Assembly: GCF_000499205.1 (NCBI RefSeq)
Contig: NZ_AWUK01000004.1
Span: 62,001-126,000, forward strand
Reading direction: 5' to 3'
DNA: 64,000 nucleotides
Origin: Paenibacillus sp. MAEPY2
GTDB lineage: Bacteria > Bacillota > Bacilli > Paenibacillales > Paenibacillaceae
The notes below the pieces were generated by a model that was given only the letters and a program-made list of their open reading frames with translations, had not been told where the DNA came from and did not search any database. The translations under genes and the position numbers were made by a program. Below, piece by piece: positions 17,793 through 27,956 of this stretch (position 1 is its first letter; each line of letters starts with the position of its first letter).

Positions 17793-19868
17793 TTACCAGA
17801 CCAGTTTGGAGAAATCAGCAAAAGCTTTCAGATCACGGTCAATCGCTGCAAGCAGTGCCAGACGATTCGCCCGCACAGCTTCGTCTTCAGCCATAACCAT
17901 AACTGAATCAAAGAATACGGTGATAGCTTCCTTCCAAGCCGATGCAATCGCGAGTGCTTCAGCTGCTGCATGTTGAGACAATACCTGACGATATTCTTCA
18001 TTGGTTTTGCTCCAAGCCTCATGCAACTGACGCTCTCCTTCTTCTGTGAAGAGTTCTGCATGTACCGAAGCATTGGATGCTTTGGCAGCCAGATTACCGA
18101 CACGGTTGAAAGATTCAACGGTAGTTTTGAAAGCATCTCCCGTTTGAACAGCTGCCATAAGGGCTTCACCTTTTGGAACTACCGCGCTGATATCATCAAA
18201 TCCGGAAGAAATTACTGCATCCACCACATCATAACGAACCGTTTCGGACAACAGTTTCTTGACACGAAGACCGAAGAAGTCCTGTAAATCTTTACGTACC
18301 TCTTCATCCGCACGTTTCAACAAGTTCATCTGGGCATGCACTTGAAGTGCAACGCCGAACACGTCGGACAGTGTCAGTGGAAGATTGTGATCCAGCAAAA
18401 TTTGAACAATACCTGCTGCCTGACGACGCAGCGCATAAGGGTCCTGAGATCCAGTTGGAATGATATTGATCGAGAAGCAGCCTACGATCGTATCCATTTT
18501 ATCCGCAGCACTGACAATGGCACCAACGAGCGAAGCAGGAGATTGATCTCCGGCGAAACGTGGCTGATAATGCTCAAATACCGCTTTGGCCACTTCTTCT
18601 TTTTCACCAGCTTTACGAGCATAATCCTCACCCATCACACCTTGCAGTTCAGGGAATTCTCCCACCATAAGTGTAACAAGATCGAATTTGCAAATATCCG
18701 CAGAACGACTCACCGCTTCGGCTACATCAGCTGGTACTTGCAGCTTGCTAGCCAGGCCATCTGCAATTTTGCGAATACGGCGTACTTTATCTCCAACTGT
18801 GCCCAGCTCTTCCTGGAAGACAATGCTCTCCAGCTTCGATAATGCGTCCTTGATCTCCAGCTTCTGGTCTTCCTCATAGAAGAACTTGGCATCTGACAGA
18901 CGCGCACGAAGTACCTTTTCGTTCCCTTTTGCAATGACATCCAGTGAATCGCTGCCGCCGTTACGAACCGTAACGAAGTATGGCAACAATTGCCCATCAT
19001 TATCAAGCACCGGGAAATAACGTTGATGCTCGCGCATCGAAGTGATCAATACCTCTTGTGGAATATTCAAAAATGAAGACTCGAATGTTCCGAACAGCAC
19101 CGTTGGTGTCTCCACCAGGAACAAAACCTCTTCCAGCAAATCTTCCTTGATCGCAATATCCCATTTCTTCTCGGCAGCCAGTGCCTGTATCTGGGACACA
19201 ATCATCTGTTCACGTTCTTTAATATCTGCAATGACATGTTCGGAGCGCAGCACTTCTACATACGAAGCGGGGTCCGTAATGACCGCCTCTTTTCCGAGAA
19301 AACGATGTCCACGTGTTACATTGCCAGACTTCACTCCTGCAACTTCCAACTCAATCACATCACTGCCGAGCAGAGCAACAATCCAGCGAATCGGACGTAC
19401 AAATTTGAAATCATACGAAGCCCAGCGCATGAATTTCGGGAACGTCATAGCATGCAGGATAGCCAGCAAACCCTGACCGATTACAGAGGATGTTTCTACG
19501 CCTTTGCTGCTCTTGGTCGCATAGATATATTCCACGCCGCTTAGTTCCTTGAATGTGAACTGGTCCGGTTCAACACCCTGACTACGGGCAAATCCGAGTG
19601 CAGCTTTGCTCCAGTTACCACTATCGTCTAATGCTATTTTACGTGAAGGTCCTTTTACCTCTTCCTCCACGTCTTCCTGCTTCTCGGCAACATCCTTGAT
19701 CAAAACAGCCAGTCGGCGCGGTGTGGCATAGGCATTCACTTCACCATAAGCAATACGGGAGGCATCCAGCCATTTCACGACACGATCCTGCAGCTGTTCA
19801 ATTGCTGCTCGCATGAAGCGTGCAGGCACTTCCTCCAGACCAATTTCAAACAACAGATCCTTAGACAT
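17793..19868 (-). CDS. glyS: Glycyl-tRNA synthetase beta subunit
   Basis: A 691-residue GlyS. In the two-subunit bacterial enzyme this chain binds and positions tRNA-Gly, while the alpha chain makes glycyl-adenylate. The family N-terminus ([15 protein letters not shown]) and the long tRNA-binding body are present, ending in a DALR-like anticodon-binding tail. It overlaps glyQ by eight bases, so the two chains are translationally coupled and made in equal amount. Both are controlled by the T-box leader upstream of glyQ. Confidence 0.96.
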   Translation of the reverse strand: MSKDLLFEIGLEEVPARFMRAAIEQLQDRVVKWLDASRIAYGEVNAYATPRRLAVLIKDVAEKQEDVEEEVKGPSRKIALDDSGNWSKAALGFARSQGVEPDQFTFKELSGVEYIYATKSSKGVETSSVIGQGLLAILHAMTFPKFMRWASYDFKFVRPIRWIVALLGSDVIELEVAGVKSGNVTRGHRFLGKEAVITDPASYVEVLRSEHVIADIKEREQMIVSQIQALAAEKKWDIAIKEDLLEEVLFLVETPTVLFGTFESSFLNIPQEVLITSMREHQRYFPVLDNDGQLLPYFVTVRNGGSDSLDVIAKGNEKVLRARLSDAKFFYEEDQKLEIKDALSKLESIVFQEELGTVGDKVRRIRKIADGLASKLQVPADVAEAVSRSADICKFDLVTLMVGEFPELQGVMGEDYARKAGEKEEVAKAVFEHYQPRFAGDQSPASLVGAIVSAADKMDTIVGCFSINIIPTGSQDPYALRRQAAGIVQILLDHNLPLTLSDVFGVALQVHAQMNLLKRADEEVRKDLQDFFGLRVKKLLSETVRYDVVDAVISSGFDDISAVVPKGEALMAAVQTGDAFKTTVESFNRVGNLAAKASNASVHAELFTEEGERQLHEAWSKTNEEYRQVLSQHAAAEALAIASAWKEAITVFFDSVMVMAEDEAVRANRLALLAAIDRDLKAFADFSKLVW

Positions 19869-20748
19869 GCTCAGCTCCCCCTTTCTTGATCAGCGGGAAG
19901 CCGAGCTTCTCACGCTCTTCCACATATGTTGCAGCCACTTGACGAGCCAGATTACGGACACGGGTGATGTACCCGGTACGCTCCGTTACACTGATTGCTC
20001 CGCGCGCATCCAGAAGGTTGAACGTATGTGAACATTTCAAAACATAGTCATATGCCGGGAAAACCAGATTCTGTGCCATGGCTTTGTTTGCTTCCTCTTC
20101 ATGCATGTTGAAGAGTGTAAACAACATTTTGACATCAGATACTTCAAACGTATATTTGGAGTGTTCGAATTCAGGCTGACGGAACACATCACCATATGTA
20201 ATCCCGTCTACCCATTCCAGTTCAAACACATTTTCTTTTTCCTGAATGTATGAAGCAAGACGCTCCATGCCATACGTAATTTCAACCGCTACCGGATTTG
20301 TCTCAATCCCGCCGACTTGTTGGAAATACGTAAATTGGGTGATTTCCATACCGTCCAGCCATACTTCCCAGCCAAGACCGGCACAGCCGAGGGAAGGGTT
20401 CTCCCAGTTGTCTTCAACAAACCGAATATCGTGTTTGAGCGGATCAATGCCCAATTGTTTCAGACTTTCCAGGTAAATTTCCTGAATATTGTCCGGAGAA
20501 GGCTTGATAATAACCTGGAATTGATGATGCTGATAGAGACGGTTTGGATTTTCTCCATAACGACCATCCGAAGGACGGCGGGACGGCTCAACATAAGCTA
20601 CTTTCCAAGGCTCGGGTCCAAGCGAACGCAAAAAGGTCATCGGGTTCATCGTACCTGCCCCTTTTTCCGTATCATATGGCTGAACAATAATACAGTTGTG
20701 CTCGGCCCAGAATTGTTGCAGCGTGAGAATCATCTGCTGAAAATTCAT
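19861..20748 (-). CDS. glyQ: Glycyl-tRNA synthetase alpha subunit
   Basis: A 295-residue GlyQ, the catalytic chain that activates glycine with ATP. Typical segments are [46 protein letters not shown] and [24 protein letters not shown]. The start is the ATG at 20748, placed seven bases after AAGGAG; the ATG six bases earlier is too close to that site. It heads the glyQS operon and follows a T-box riboswitch. Confidence 0.96.
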   Translation of the reverse strand: MNFQQMILTLQQFWAEHNCIIVQPYDTEKGAGTMNPMTFLRSLGPEPWKVAYVEPSRRPSDGRYGENPNRLYQHHQFQVIIKPSPDNIQEIYLESLKQLGIDPLKHDIRFVEDNWENPSLGCAGLGWEVWLDGMEITQFTYFQQVGGIETNPVAVEITYGMERLASYIQEKENVFELEWVDGITYGDVFRQPEFEHSKYTFEVSDVKMLFTLFNMHEEEANKAMAQNLVFPAYDYVLKCSHTFNLLDARGAISVTERTGYITRVRNLARQVAATYVEEREKLGFPLIKKGGAEHV

Positions 20749-20803
20749 AATCATGCTCCTTTTCGATGGTTTGTGATAAACAAGCCTAGAACGGTACAGA
20801 CAA

Positions 20804-21072
20804 TAAAAAGCCCTCGTCCTACGCCTGTTATACAGACATAGGGACGAGAGCTATTCCCGCGGTTCCACCCTACTTGGCTTGGATATAAACAGGAGATCCT
20901 GTTCATACAAGCCCACTTTTCCGTGTCCATTCATGCTCCCGAGTGCCGTTTCACAGACCGATTCAACCCGGCTCCCACCATCCCCGGCTCGCTCACACAA
21001 GATTAGGTCAACCGACCTCTTCTTGAATGTAATAAATCAAGTCTCCTACTTTCTCGTTCAATGCATGTCTCC
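20804..21072 (-). ncRNA. T-box riboswitch, glycine (glyQS leader)
   Basis: On the minus strand the leader contains the invariant T-box AGGGTGGAACCGCGG (20857-20871). Right after it a terminator forms from CTCTCGTCCC and GGACGAGGGC followed by T5 (20804-20850). The T-box pairs with the same CTCTCGTCCC region to form the competing antiterminator. Upstream is a long stem I containing GAGAAAGTAGGAG near its 5' end. The best specifier codon is GGC (complement of 20945-20947) in the context AAACGGCAC, which reads tRNA-Gly. Uncharged tRNA-Gly should bind and allow glyQS transcription. Confidence 0.9.
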
Positions 21073-21091
21073 AAAAGAGAAATTATAGTTC

Positions 21092-21120
21092 ATAATATAT
21101 AAAAATAAGTACGAAGTCAA
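21092..21120 (-). promoter_or_regulatory. Sigma-A promoter of glyQS
   Basis: TTGACT and TATTAT on the minus strand are separated by exactly 17 bp and lie just upstream of the T-box stem I. Confidence 0.75.
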
Positions 21121-21150
21121 GATATATTACTTATTTCATAACAAGACGAC

Positions 21151-21903
21151 TCAAATCCCGTACTTTTCCATTTGATCAAGAAAAGAACGGGATTTCAGAT
21201 TCAAGCCAAGCTGATGATCCATAAAGGCCCGCATAATCTTTTTGATTTCATCCCGCGTGCCTTCACTTACCGATATATTACCGAGTCGTTGCAGATCCAG
21301 CTGTGCAAACAGACGTAACAACTTCAACGCTTTCGGACTCACAGACATTGCCGGAGGATCAAAGTGCTTGCAGGCACGACACAGGACTCCACCAAGCCTT
21401 GGACTAACAAATAATTGCTCATCCGGTCGCTCTTGACCACAAGAAATGCAATCATCCAGCTGAGGACCATACCCGGCTGCCTGCAGTATTTTCATTTCAT
21501 ACAGGCTGGTAATGACAACCGGATCTTTCTCTTCCTTCAACGCCTGGAGACAGGCTTTCAGTTGTTTAAACCAGAACGTTCCTGTCTCTTCATCCTGCAA
21601 TACGCGATCCAGCAGTTCACAAGCATAAGATGCATAGGAAGCCTTAACCAAATCTTCACGCAGCTCATGATATGATTCAATGATTTCTCCTGCGTTTAGC
21701 GTTCCCAGTCCGGTGTTGCGAAAATAAACATATTGACCGTACGTAAATGGCTGCACCAGTGCAGCATGTCGGCTTTTGGGCTTTTTGGCACCGCGGACGA
21801 GTACCCCTACTTTCCCGCCGCTTTCGGTGCAAAGCGTAATAATTTTGTTCCCCTCGCCGTAGTCCATGCTGCGGATGACAATCCCTTCCACCCTGTATAG
21901 CAT
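21151..21903 (-). CDS. recO: DNA repair protein RecO
   Basis: A 250-residue RecO, which binds single-stranded DNA and SSB and helps RecR load RecA. An N-terminal OB fold (about 1-80, LYRVEGIVIRSMDYGEGNKI) is followed by a helical domain with four cysteines in CISCGQ and LCRAC, a zinc-binding site seen in many Gram-positive RecO proteins. It stands in the conserved era-yqzL-recO run upstream of glyQS. Confidence 0.95.
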   Translation of the reverse strand: MLYRVEGIVIRSMDYGEGNKIITLCTESGGKVGVLVRGAKKPKSRHAALVQPFTYGQYVYFRNTGLGTLNAGEIIESYHELREDLVKASYASYACELLDRVLQDEETGTFWFKQLKACLQALKEEKDPVVITSLYEMKILQAAGYGPQLDDCISCGQERPDEQLFVSPRLGGVLCRACKHFDPPAMSVSPKALKLLRLFAQLDLQRLGNISVSEGTRDEIKKIMRAFMDHQLGLNLKSRSFLDQMEKYGI

Positions 21904-21936
21904 GCCTCGTCACCTAACCATTCCCGAATCAGCCAA

Positions 21937-22077
21937 TTAACCTTCGGCTTCTTCATCTTCAATCACTTCCCTTGCAGGTTCCGACTCCTGTCCCAACGAG
22001 CTGCATGCCTCGGTATACAACAGATAGGACTCCACATCCCCCGTCATCGCAAAAACCTTCCACGAAAAATCTCGCAT
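21937..22077 (-). CDS. yqzL: YqzL family small protein
   Basis: A 46-residue protein starting at the ATG of MRDFSWKVFAMTGDVESYLLY, with AGAGGATG about eight bases upstream; the longer frame to 22140 has no family similarity. The FSWKVFxxTGDVxxYLLY pattern is diagnostic of YqzL, a short protein found between era and recO in Bacilli. Its function is unknown. The acidic C-terminus (EVIEDEEAEG) is typical. Confidence 0.85.
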   Translation of the reverse strand: MRDFSWKVFAMTGDVESYLLYTEACSSLGQESEPAREVIEDEEAEG

Positions 22078-22178
22078 CGGAATTTCATCCTCTCTTCGAA
22101 AATGACATTTGCTTCTACCAGATAGGATGGAGTCTTGCAAGGTAAACTATGTGTTGCAATTACTGGATACTGAATTTA

Positions 22179-23078
22179 TTATTCGCGACCAAAGCCAAGA
22201 TCTCGCAGCACACGCTCCTGGTTTCTCCAGTCCTTCTTCACTTTAACCCACAGGTCCATAAAGATTTTGGAACCGAGCAGATTTTGAATATCCTGGCGAG
22301 CACGTTTCCCCACTTCTTTAAGCAAGGCACCCTGTTTCCCGATAATGATTCCTTTTTGCGAATCACGCTCCACAAAAATAACGGCTGAAATATAAACTAC
22401 CCCGTTATCCTGTACTTTCATATCCTCAATTGTTACTGCAATGGAGTGTGGCACTTCTTCACGCGTCATCTGGAGAATTTTCTCCCGAATCAACTCGGCG
22501 CAAACAAACTGCTCTGGATGGTCCGTAACCTGATCATCAGGATAGTACTGAGGGCCTTCCGGCAAATATTTACCGAGCTGCTCCAGCAAGGTGCTTACAT
22601 TGCTGCCAAGCATGGCAGATACCGGAACGATTTCGGCAAAATTGTGCAGCTTCCGATATGCCTCAATCAGTGGAAGCAGTGCTTCCGGCTCAATTTTATC
22701 AATTTTGTTCATGACCAGAATGACAGGTGTTCGCACATTTTTCAATTGTTCTGCAATATAACGGTCACCACCGCCCATGCCTTCCGAAGCATCAATCAGG
22801 AACAGAGCAGCTTCGACTTCTCCGAGTGTGTTCAAAGCAGTCTGGTTCATGTAATCGCCCAGCTTGGATTGACGTTTGTGAATCCCTGGGGTATCCAGGA
22901 AAACGATTTGTTGTTGTTCCGATGTGTATACACCATGGATCTTATTACGCGTCGTTTGCGGCTTGTCTGACATAATGGCAATTTTCTGTCCAATGACTTG
23001 GTTCATCAGCGTGGATTTACCTACATTGGGACGACCGATAATGGCTACAAAGCCGGATTTGTATGCTTGTTTTTTCAT
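22179..23078 (-). CDS. era: GTPase Era
   Basis: A 299-residue Era GTPase, which binds the 3' end of 16S rRNA during assembly of the small ribosomal subunit. The G motifs are GRPNVGKST (G1), DTPGIH (G3) and MNKIDK (G4). The C-terminal KH RNA-binding domain contains the [19 protein letters not shown] segment. It follows cdd closely, with yqzL and recO behind it, as in B. subtilis. Confidence 0.97.
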   Translation of the reverse strand: MKKQAYKSGFVAIIGRPNVGKSTLMNQVIGQKIAIMSDKPQTTRNKIHGVYTSEQQQIVFLDTPGIHKRQSKLGDYMNQTALNTLGEVEAALFLIDASEGMGGGDRYIAEQLKNVRTPVILVMNKIDKIEPEALLPLIEAYRKLHNFAEIVPVSAMLGSNVSTLLEQLGKYLPEGPQYYPDDQVTDHPEQFVCAELIREKILQMTREEVPHSIAVTIEDMKVQDNGVVYISAVIFVERDSQKGIIIGKQGALLKEVGKRARQDIQNLLGSKIFMDLWVKVKKDWRNQERVLRDLGFGRE

Positions 23079-23119
23079 ATGTTCCTCCTCAGGCGCCTAG
23101 GCCTGGAATGTATTGGTTT

Positions 23120-23533
23120 TTACTTTTTAGCAGAGTTCAGATCAGATGGCCCAAAGGCCCATGGCAATAGTTCGGCAACTGTAGTCTCCTGCAGATCACC
23201 CTTCATGTTACCCAGAATGACCTTCATATCCGGATCACACAGTTCGTACATCACCTGACGACATACACCGCACGGAGCAATTGGACCGTCCGTATCTCCT
23301 ACAATCGCAATAGCCTTAAAGCTGCGTGGTTGCTTGCCTCCTGCAATTGCACTGAACATAGCTGTACGCTCAGCACAGTTGCCTGGCGTATAAGCAGCAT
23401 TCTCAATATTACAACCATGATGCACATGTCCCTCGCTGTCAAGCAAAGCTGCGCCTACTCCAAAATGAGAATAAGGGGTATACGCTTTTGTACGTGCCTT
23501 AATCGCTTCTTGCATCAGCAAACCATTATCCAT
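23120..23533 (-). CDS. cdd: Cytidine deaminase
   Basis: A 137-residue homotetrameric-type cytidine deaminase that converts cytidine and deoxycytidine to uridine forms in pyrimidine salvage. The zinc ligand and proton-shuttle glutamate are in NCAERTA, and the other two ligands in PCGVCRQV. The start is the ATG at 23533 with GGGAG nine bases upstream; an in-frame TTG at 23539 is too close to that site. A copy of the self-complementary repeat family ends 28 bases upstream of this start. Confidence 0.95.
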   Translation of the reverse strand: MDNGLLMQEAIKARTKAYTPYSHFGVGAALLDSEGHVHHGCNIENAAYTPGNCAERTAMFSAIAGGKQPRSFKAIAIVGDTDGPIAPCGVCRQVMYELCDPDMKVILGNMKGDLQETTVAELLPWAFGPSDLNSAKK

Positions 23534-23560
23534 AATCAATCTCTCCCTTTGGGGTGTATA

Positions 23561-23784
23561 TAAAGTTGCACTCGATGAGTTAAGTTCAACTTAAAAAAAT
23601 TTGCACTGGCCTCTTCGCTGCCAGAACAACCTTACGATCGCTGTTATCCCCGGATTTTATTGATTCTCTTTTCCAAAGTGAAAATCCGGTGATAAAGGCG
23701 AACGCTTCGCTTCTACAGGTTATTTCTGACCTCTCCGTTATTGTGCAAACCAGAAGTTTAACTTAAAAAATGAGTCCAACTTTA
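23561..23784 (-). repeat. Self-complementary intergenic element, copy A
   Basis: About 224 bp between dgkA and cdd. The ends are imperfect inverted repeats: TAAAGTTGCACTC at the left matches TAAAGTTGGACTC read back from the right. Further in, AAGTTCAACTT pairs with AAGTTTAACTT, TTTGCAC (23600-23606) with GTGCAAA (23743-23749), and CAGAACAACCT with AGGTTATTTCTG. The core is a hairpin TTATCCCCGGATTTT/AAAATCCGGTGATAA and a small GCGAA/TTCGC hairpin, joined by CGATCGCTG. It is oriented toward cdd. Related copies occur at 49-50 kb and 56.3 kb. Confidence 0.8.
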
Positions 23785-23811
23785 CAATTAGTGTGTAATA
23801 TTAAAATCCAA

Positions 23812-24183
23812 TCAAAGCAATCCTAGCCAGCTCATCACTGGCTTGATGAAAACGATACACCCGATGATGACGGCGAACACCGCAGCCAGCAAAACTGCAC
23901 CGGCCGCGGTGTCCTTCGCCGCTTTTGCCAGCGGATGTATATGCGGATGCGCCAGATCTACAGCAGCTTCCACTGCTGTATTCATCAGCTCCGTCACAAG
24001 AACCAGAAATACGGCTGTCAGTACAAACATCCAGTCTGTTCTTGAAATCCCGAAAAAAAATCCGGCTGCACACATCAAAATGGCGACTCCTGTATGAACT
24101 CTTACATTCCTTTGAGTCCGCAGCCCGTATACGATTCCTTCCGCAGCATTGCGGAATACCATCCCCCAGGAGCGCCTTTTCAT
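23812..24183 (-). CDS. dgkA: Diacylglycerol/undecaprenol kinase family protein
   Basis: A 123-residue membrane protein with three helices. The family active-site segment is ELMNTAVEAAVDLAHPHIHPLAKAAKDTAAGAVLL, with the conserved Glu, Asn and Asp residues. Gram-positive members mainly phosphorylate undecaprenol, recycling the lipid carrier of wall synthesis. The stop of ybeY and this start share one base (TAATG), so translation is coupled. Confidence 0.93.
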   Translation of the reverse strand: MKRRSWGMVFRNAAEGIVYGLRTQRNVRVHTGVAILMCAAGFFFGISRTDWMFVLTAVFLVLVTELMNTAVEAAVDLAHPHIHPLAKAAKDTAAGAVLLAAVFAVIIGCIVFIKPVMSWLGLL

Positions 24184-24680
24184 TATCGTGTCAACCCGGC
24201 TTGAGCGAGTACCGCTTCCTGTTTGCCCATCATTTCGGCTTCACTGGCCTCATCCTGATGATCATATCCAAGCAGGTGCAAGAATCCATGAACAAACAGG
24301 AAGCCGAGCTCACGTTCAAATGAATGCCCATATTCTTCACTCTGCAGGATGGTCCGTGGAACCGAAATAATAATATCCCCCAGAACATCCGGCATTTCTT
24401 CCATTTCTTCATCCTCGTCCAGTTCGTAGATAATATCCAGTTCCTCATCCACAGTCTCATTCATTGCAAAAGACAATACATCCGTTGGACGATCAATACC
24501 GCGATAGTCACGGTTCAGCTCATGGATCTGTTCATCATCTACAAAAGTCAGAGCCACTTCCCCGTCCGCAACACCTTCTGCTTCTCCGGCAAGGTTCAGC
24601 AGTTGCTCCAGCATTTCAATTATCGGTTCAGTAATTTCTTTGTCCTGTTGTTCATTATTCCATGCTAGGTTAAGACTCAT
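24183..24680 (-). CDS. ybeY: rRNA maturation factor YbeY
   Basis: A 165-residue zinc endoribonuclease family protein involved in 16S rRNA 3'-end maturation and ribosome quality control. The zinc motif HGFLHLLGYDH lies near residue 125. The start is the ATG of MSLNLAWNNEQQ with AGGAG nine bases upstream; the ATG at 24704 has no ribosome site. An acidic stretch (ELDEDEEMEEMPD) is present before the zinc motif. It lies in the conserved yqfF-ybeY-dgkA order. Confidence 0.95.
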   Translation of the reverse strand: MSLNLAWNNEQQDKEITEPIIEMLEQLLNLAGEAEGVADGEVALTFVDDEQIHELNRDYRGIDRPTDVLSFAMNETVDEELDIIYELDEDEEMEEMPDVLGDIIISVPRTILQSEEYGHSFERELGFLFVHGFLHLLGYDHQDEASEAEMMGKQEAVLAQAGLTR

Positions 24681-24713
24681 TCTTTCATACTCCTGTCTTC
24701 TCATATTAGCGAA

Positions 24714-26963
24714 TCAACCCGCCTCAGGCGATGTTGGCTTCGGTTTCTTCATTTCCTCCGGATATTCAATCCTGGAGTGGAATATACCCATGACGGTTTC
24801 CTTAAGGGTCTTGGCAACGATGTCCAGTTCGCGCATCGTCAGATCACAGTCATTAAACTGATGATCGTCCAAGCGACCTTTAATTATTTTTTCGATCATG
24901 GATTCCACTTGTTCCACGGTAGGCTTACGCAAGGAACGAACTGCAGCTTCCACGCTGTCAGCAATACCAACAATTGCCGACTCCTTGGACTGGGCCTTGG
25001 GACCCGGATAACGGAAATCATCTTCAGTGAAATCAGGTTCCACCCCTGCTTCCTCGGCCTGACGCAGCGCTTTGTGATAGAAGTAATGCAGGAAGGTTGT
25101 ACCATGATGCTGCTCGGCAATGTCTCGAATAGGCCTTGGCAGCTTATAGTCCTTCTGCATCTCCACACCATCCCGTGCGTGAGCAACGATAATGGACTTG
25201 CTCAGCTTGGGATCAATCGAATCATGCGGATTTTCCATATTATTTTGATTTTCAATAAAATAAATGGGTCTTTTGGTTTTGCCAATATCATGGTAATACG
25301 AGCCGACCCGACATAACAAGCCGTTTGCACCAATTGCCTCCGCTGCCGCCTCTGACAGGTTTCCGACCATCACACTGTGGTGATATGTGCCGGGTGTCTC
25401 TGTTAGCAGTTTGCGCAATAGCGGATGATTGGGATTAGACAATTCCACCAGTTTCAGGGCAGACAAGATGCCAAACGAGGTTTCGAAAAACGGCATCAGC
25501 CCAATGACTAATATGGCGGTCAGTACGCCTCCAGCAAACGCAAATCCAATGCCATACAGCGTTGTCGTCCGGTTCCAGTCACTTGAGTCAATCAGAGCCA
25601 GCGTGAAGACCGCGATTGATCCGAACAGACACACCATAATGGCGCCTTTCAGGATCGTAGACCGCTGACTTGCCCGATGGGTGGCAAAGATCGCAACAAA
25701 CGATACCAACACCGCGAAGAAACCAAGTTCAAAGTCAAAAATCTGACCCTGATGTGTATTTAAAATAATGCTCGACAGCATCCCGATAATAATCGAACAG
25801 ACAAAGGCAAGTGATGTATCCAGCAGTAATGCAATTAACATTGCGCCTACGGCAACAGGGGCAAGAAAGCCTACATATGACTTCTCACTGGTCTGGAGTA
25901 TCGCTGTGACGTGCATAACCACAATGGTAATAATAAATATGAGAACAAGCATCAGCAGCTGAGCATTGTTATATTTGAAATGCGTTCCGCTGAATTGCTG
26001 AATATACATGAGAATCGCTGCCGACAACAGACAGGACAGCATAAGCAATCCAAGCTGAGGCCAATAGTTTACTTCGTTTTTCAGCAAATCGTTCTCGCCC
26101 AAAAGAGTGTACATCTCCGGGGTAATCATCTCACCCTTGGCAACGAGCGTATCACCTTGCTTGATAAAGACCGTTTGAGTATTCTCACGCGCCTGCACTT
26201 TGGCTTCTTTTGTACCCTCTTCATCGTAGAAGCGGTTCGACGTTACTACAAGACGTGCAAGCTCCTGTACAACCTCACGCTGTGTACGTTTGCTAAGGGA
26301 GCTCACACTCACCATCTCGGCCACTTTGGCACGAGCTGTTGTAGCCTCGCTAATCTGGTCGGTCATTAATCTGGAGACGATATCCCGCGCAACGGACTTC
26401 ATCTCCTGAATATCATCCGAAGTCAGACGTGAAATTTTGATATATGTTTCTTCCGGGATACGGTAGCTTTGCTCCTGTACCACATTTCTGATCTCTTCCA
26501 AAAGAGTTTCGGAGTATGTACCCGCTTTCCGGTTGTTGTTGATAAAATTGGACACAAAGTCTTTCTGGCGCTGCGGTATTTCATCACGATAGATGTCGAT
26601 CTTGTCCTGACTGGAAATCTGATCATCCTGATTCAGCCGATCAATACGATCGAGCAGCGTGGTCATCAGATTTTCGTTCCGCATCTGTACAATTTGAAAC
26701 ATCGGCTGCACACGTTCAGCGGCTTCTTCTTGCGCTTTTAGTGTAGCCTTCGTATTCGGAATCTGCATGGGCGCAGCAATATTCACTTCACTCCGTGTGC
26801 CTTCCTGAATATCATACCGCTCAGGGAGCAGTTTGGAAGCAAGACTCACGTAGAAAAGGATCACCAGAAACAAAAACAGAAGATAGCGTGCCCACACGCT
26901 ATACTTCCATCCTGTAGCTCTATTTTGAAAAGATTTGCCTTTTGACAGTTCCTTCGAGGTCAT
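24714..26963 (-). CDS. yqfF: HD family phosphohydrolase with 7TM domain (YqfF/PgpH)
   Basis: A 749-residue membrane protein. After an N-terminal anchor (about 28-45) comes a large extracytoplasmic 7TMR-HDED domain, then seven membrane helices (about 295-490). A cytoplasmic HD domain follows, with HHSVMVGNL, HDIGKTKRP and a later HH-x-D arrangement. Listeria PgpH, the studied member, hydrolyses cyclic di-AMP, so this is the likely substrate. It lies directly upstream of ybeY and after phoH, as in B. subtilis. Confidence 0.93.
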   Translation of the reverse strand: MTSKELSKGKSFQNRATGWKYSVWARYLLFLFLVILFYVSLASKLLPERYDIQEGTRSEVNIAAPMQIPNTKATLKAQEEAAERVQPMFQIVQMRNENLMTTLLDRIDRLNQDDQISSQDKIDIYRDEIPQRQKDFVSNFINNNRKAGTYSETLLEEIRNVVQEQSYRIPEETYIKISRLTSDDIQEMKSVARDIVSRLMTDQISEATTARAKVAEMVSVSSLSKRTQREVVQELARLVVTSNRFYDEEGTKEAKVQARENTQTVFIKQGDTLVAKGEMITPEMYTLLGENDLLKNEVNYWPQLGLLMLSCLLSAAILMYIQQFSGTHFKYNNAQLLMLVLIFIITIVVMHVTAILQTSEKSYVGFLAPVAVGAMLIALLLDTSLAFVCSIIIGMLSSIILNTHQGQIFDFELGFFAVLVSFVAIFATHRASQRSTILKGAIMVCLFGSIAVFTLALIDSSDWNRTTTLYGIGFAFAGGVLTAILVIGLMPFFETSFGILSALKLVELSNPNHPLLRKLLTETPGTYHHSVMVGNLSEAAAEAIGANGLLCRVGSYYHDIGKTKRPIYFIENQNNMENPHDSIDPKLSKSIIVAHARDGVEMQKDYKLPRPIRDIAEQHHGTTFLHYFYHKALRQAEEAGVEPDFTEDDFRYPGPKAQSKESAIVGIADSVEAAVRSLRKPTVEQVESMIEKIIKGRLDDHQFNDCDLTMRELDIVAKTLKETVMGIFHSRIEYPEEMKKPKPTSPEAG

Positions 26964-26978
26964 CGAGACAATCCCTTT

Positions 26979-27950
26979 CTATTCTTGATTTTCTGCGGCG
27001 TGATTATAGGCGACGATAATTTTCTGGACGAGGGAGTGCCGTACAACGTCTTGCTCGGCAAAATAGACAAATCCAATCTCTTCCACTTGCCCCAATATTG
27101 TATTTGCTTCCACAAGCCCCGACTTTTTGCCGCGCGGTAAATCAATTTGTGTCACGTCACCGGTAATGACCATTTTGGAACCAAAACCAAGACGGGTCAG
27201 AAACATTTTCATCTGTTCCGGTGTCGTATTCTGGGCTTCATCCAGGATAATAAACGAATCATCCAGCGTACGTCCCCGCATATAGGCTAGAGGTGCAATT
27301 TCGATCAATCCGCGCTCCAGTGCCTTGGCCGTCTGCTCTTGTCCCATAACGTCATACAAGGCGTCATACAGGGGCCGGAGATAAGGGTCAACCTTTTCCT
27401 GAAGATCACCAGGCAAGAAGCCAAGACTTTCTCCCGCTTCAACAGCAGGCCTTGTGAGCACGATCCGTTTGACGCTTCCTTCCTTGAGTGCTGCCACAGC
27501 TAGCACAACTGCAAGATACGTTTTACCTGTACCGGCAGGACCGATACCAAATACAACATCACGTTTTTTAATTGTAGTTACATAGTGTTTCTGTCCAATC
27601 GTCTTAACCCGGATCGGTTTACCACGGTAGGTCGTTGTAATCTCGCCTTTGAACAGATCCAGAAGCTGGTCTGCACGCAGTTCCTTTGCAAGCTCAATGG
27701 CATACTTAACGTCCCTTTCGGTTAACACATATCCGTTACGTACCAATTGCAACAACACATCAAATAATTGTTCAAGTGATTCCACATTTTGAATGTTGCC
27801 ATGAATCACAATCTCCGCTTCACGGGATGCGATCTGGGCGGGAATCTCGGATTCAATCAGTTTCAGAAAAATATCTTGGGGTCCAAAAAGAGATTGACCC
27901 TCTCCCGCACTTTGGAGGGAGATTCGTATGCTGCGTGTTTGCTCTGACAA
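26979..27950 (-). CDS. phoH: PhoH family ATPase (YbeZ-like)
   Basis: A 323-residue PhoH protein. The N-terminal ~110 residues include a KH-like part. The ATPase core shows Walker A GPAGTGKTYLAVV and Walker B FIILDEAQNTTPEQMK, followed by sensor GDVTQIDLP. Members associate with YbeY and RNA and are thought to have helicase-like activity. It is followed by yqfF and ybeY and preceded by yqfD with only six bases between them. Confidence 0.94.
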   Translation of the reverse strand: MSEQTRSIRISLQSAGEGQSLFGPQDIFLKLIESEIPAQIASREAEIVIHGNIQNVESLEQLFDVLLQLVRNGYVLTERDVKYAIELAKELRADQLLDLFKGEITTTYRGKPIRVKTIGQKHYVTTIKKRDVVFGIGPAGTGKTYLAVVLAVAALKEGSVKRIVLTRPAVEAGESLGFLPGDLQEKVDPYLRPLYDALYDVMGQEQTAKALERGLIEIAPLAYMRGRTLDDSFIILDEAQNTTPEQMKMFLTRLGFGSKMVITGDVTQIDLPRGKKSGLVEANTILGQVEEIGFVYFAEQDVVRHSLVQKIIVAYNHAAENQE

Positions 27951-27956
27951 ATAGCC

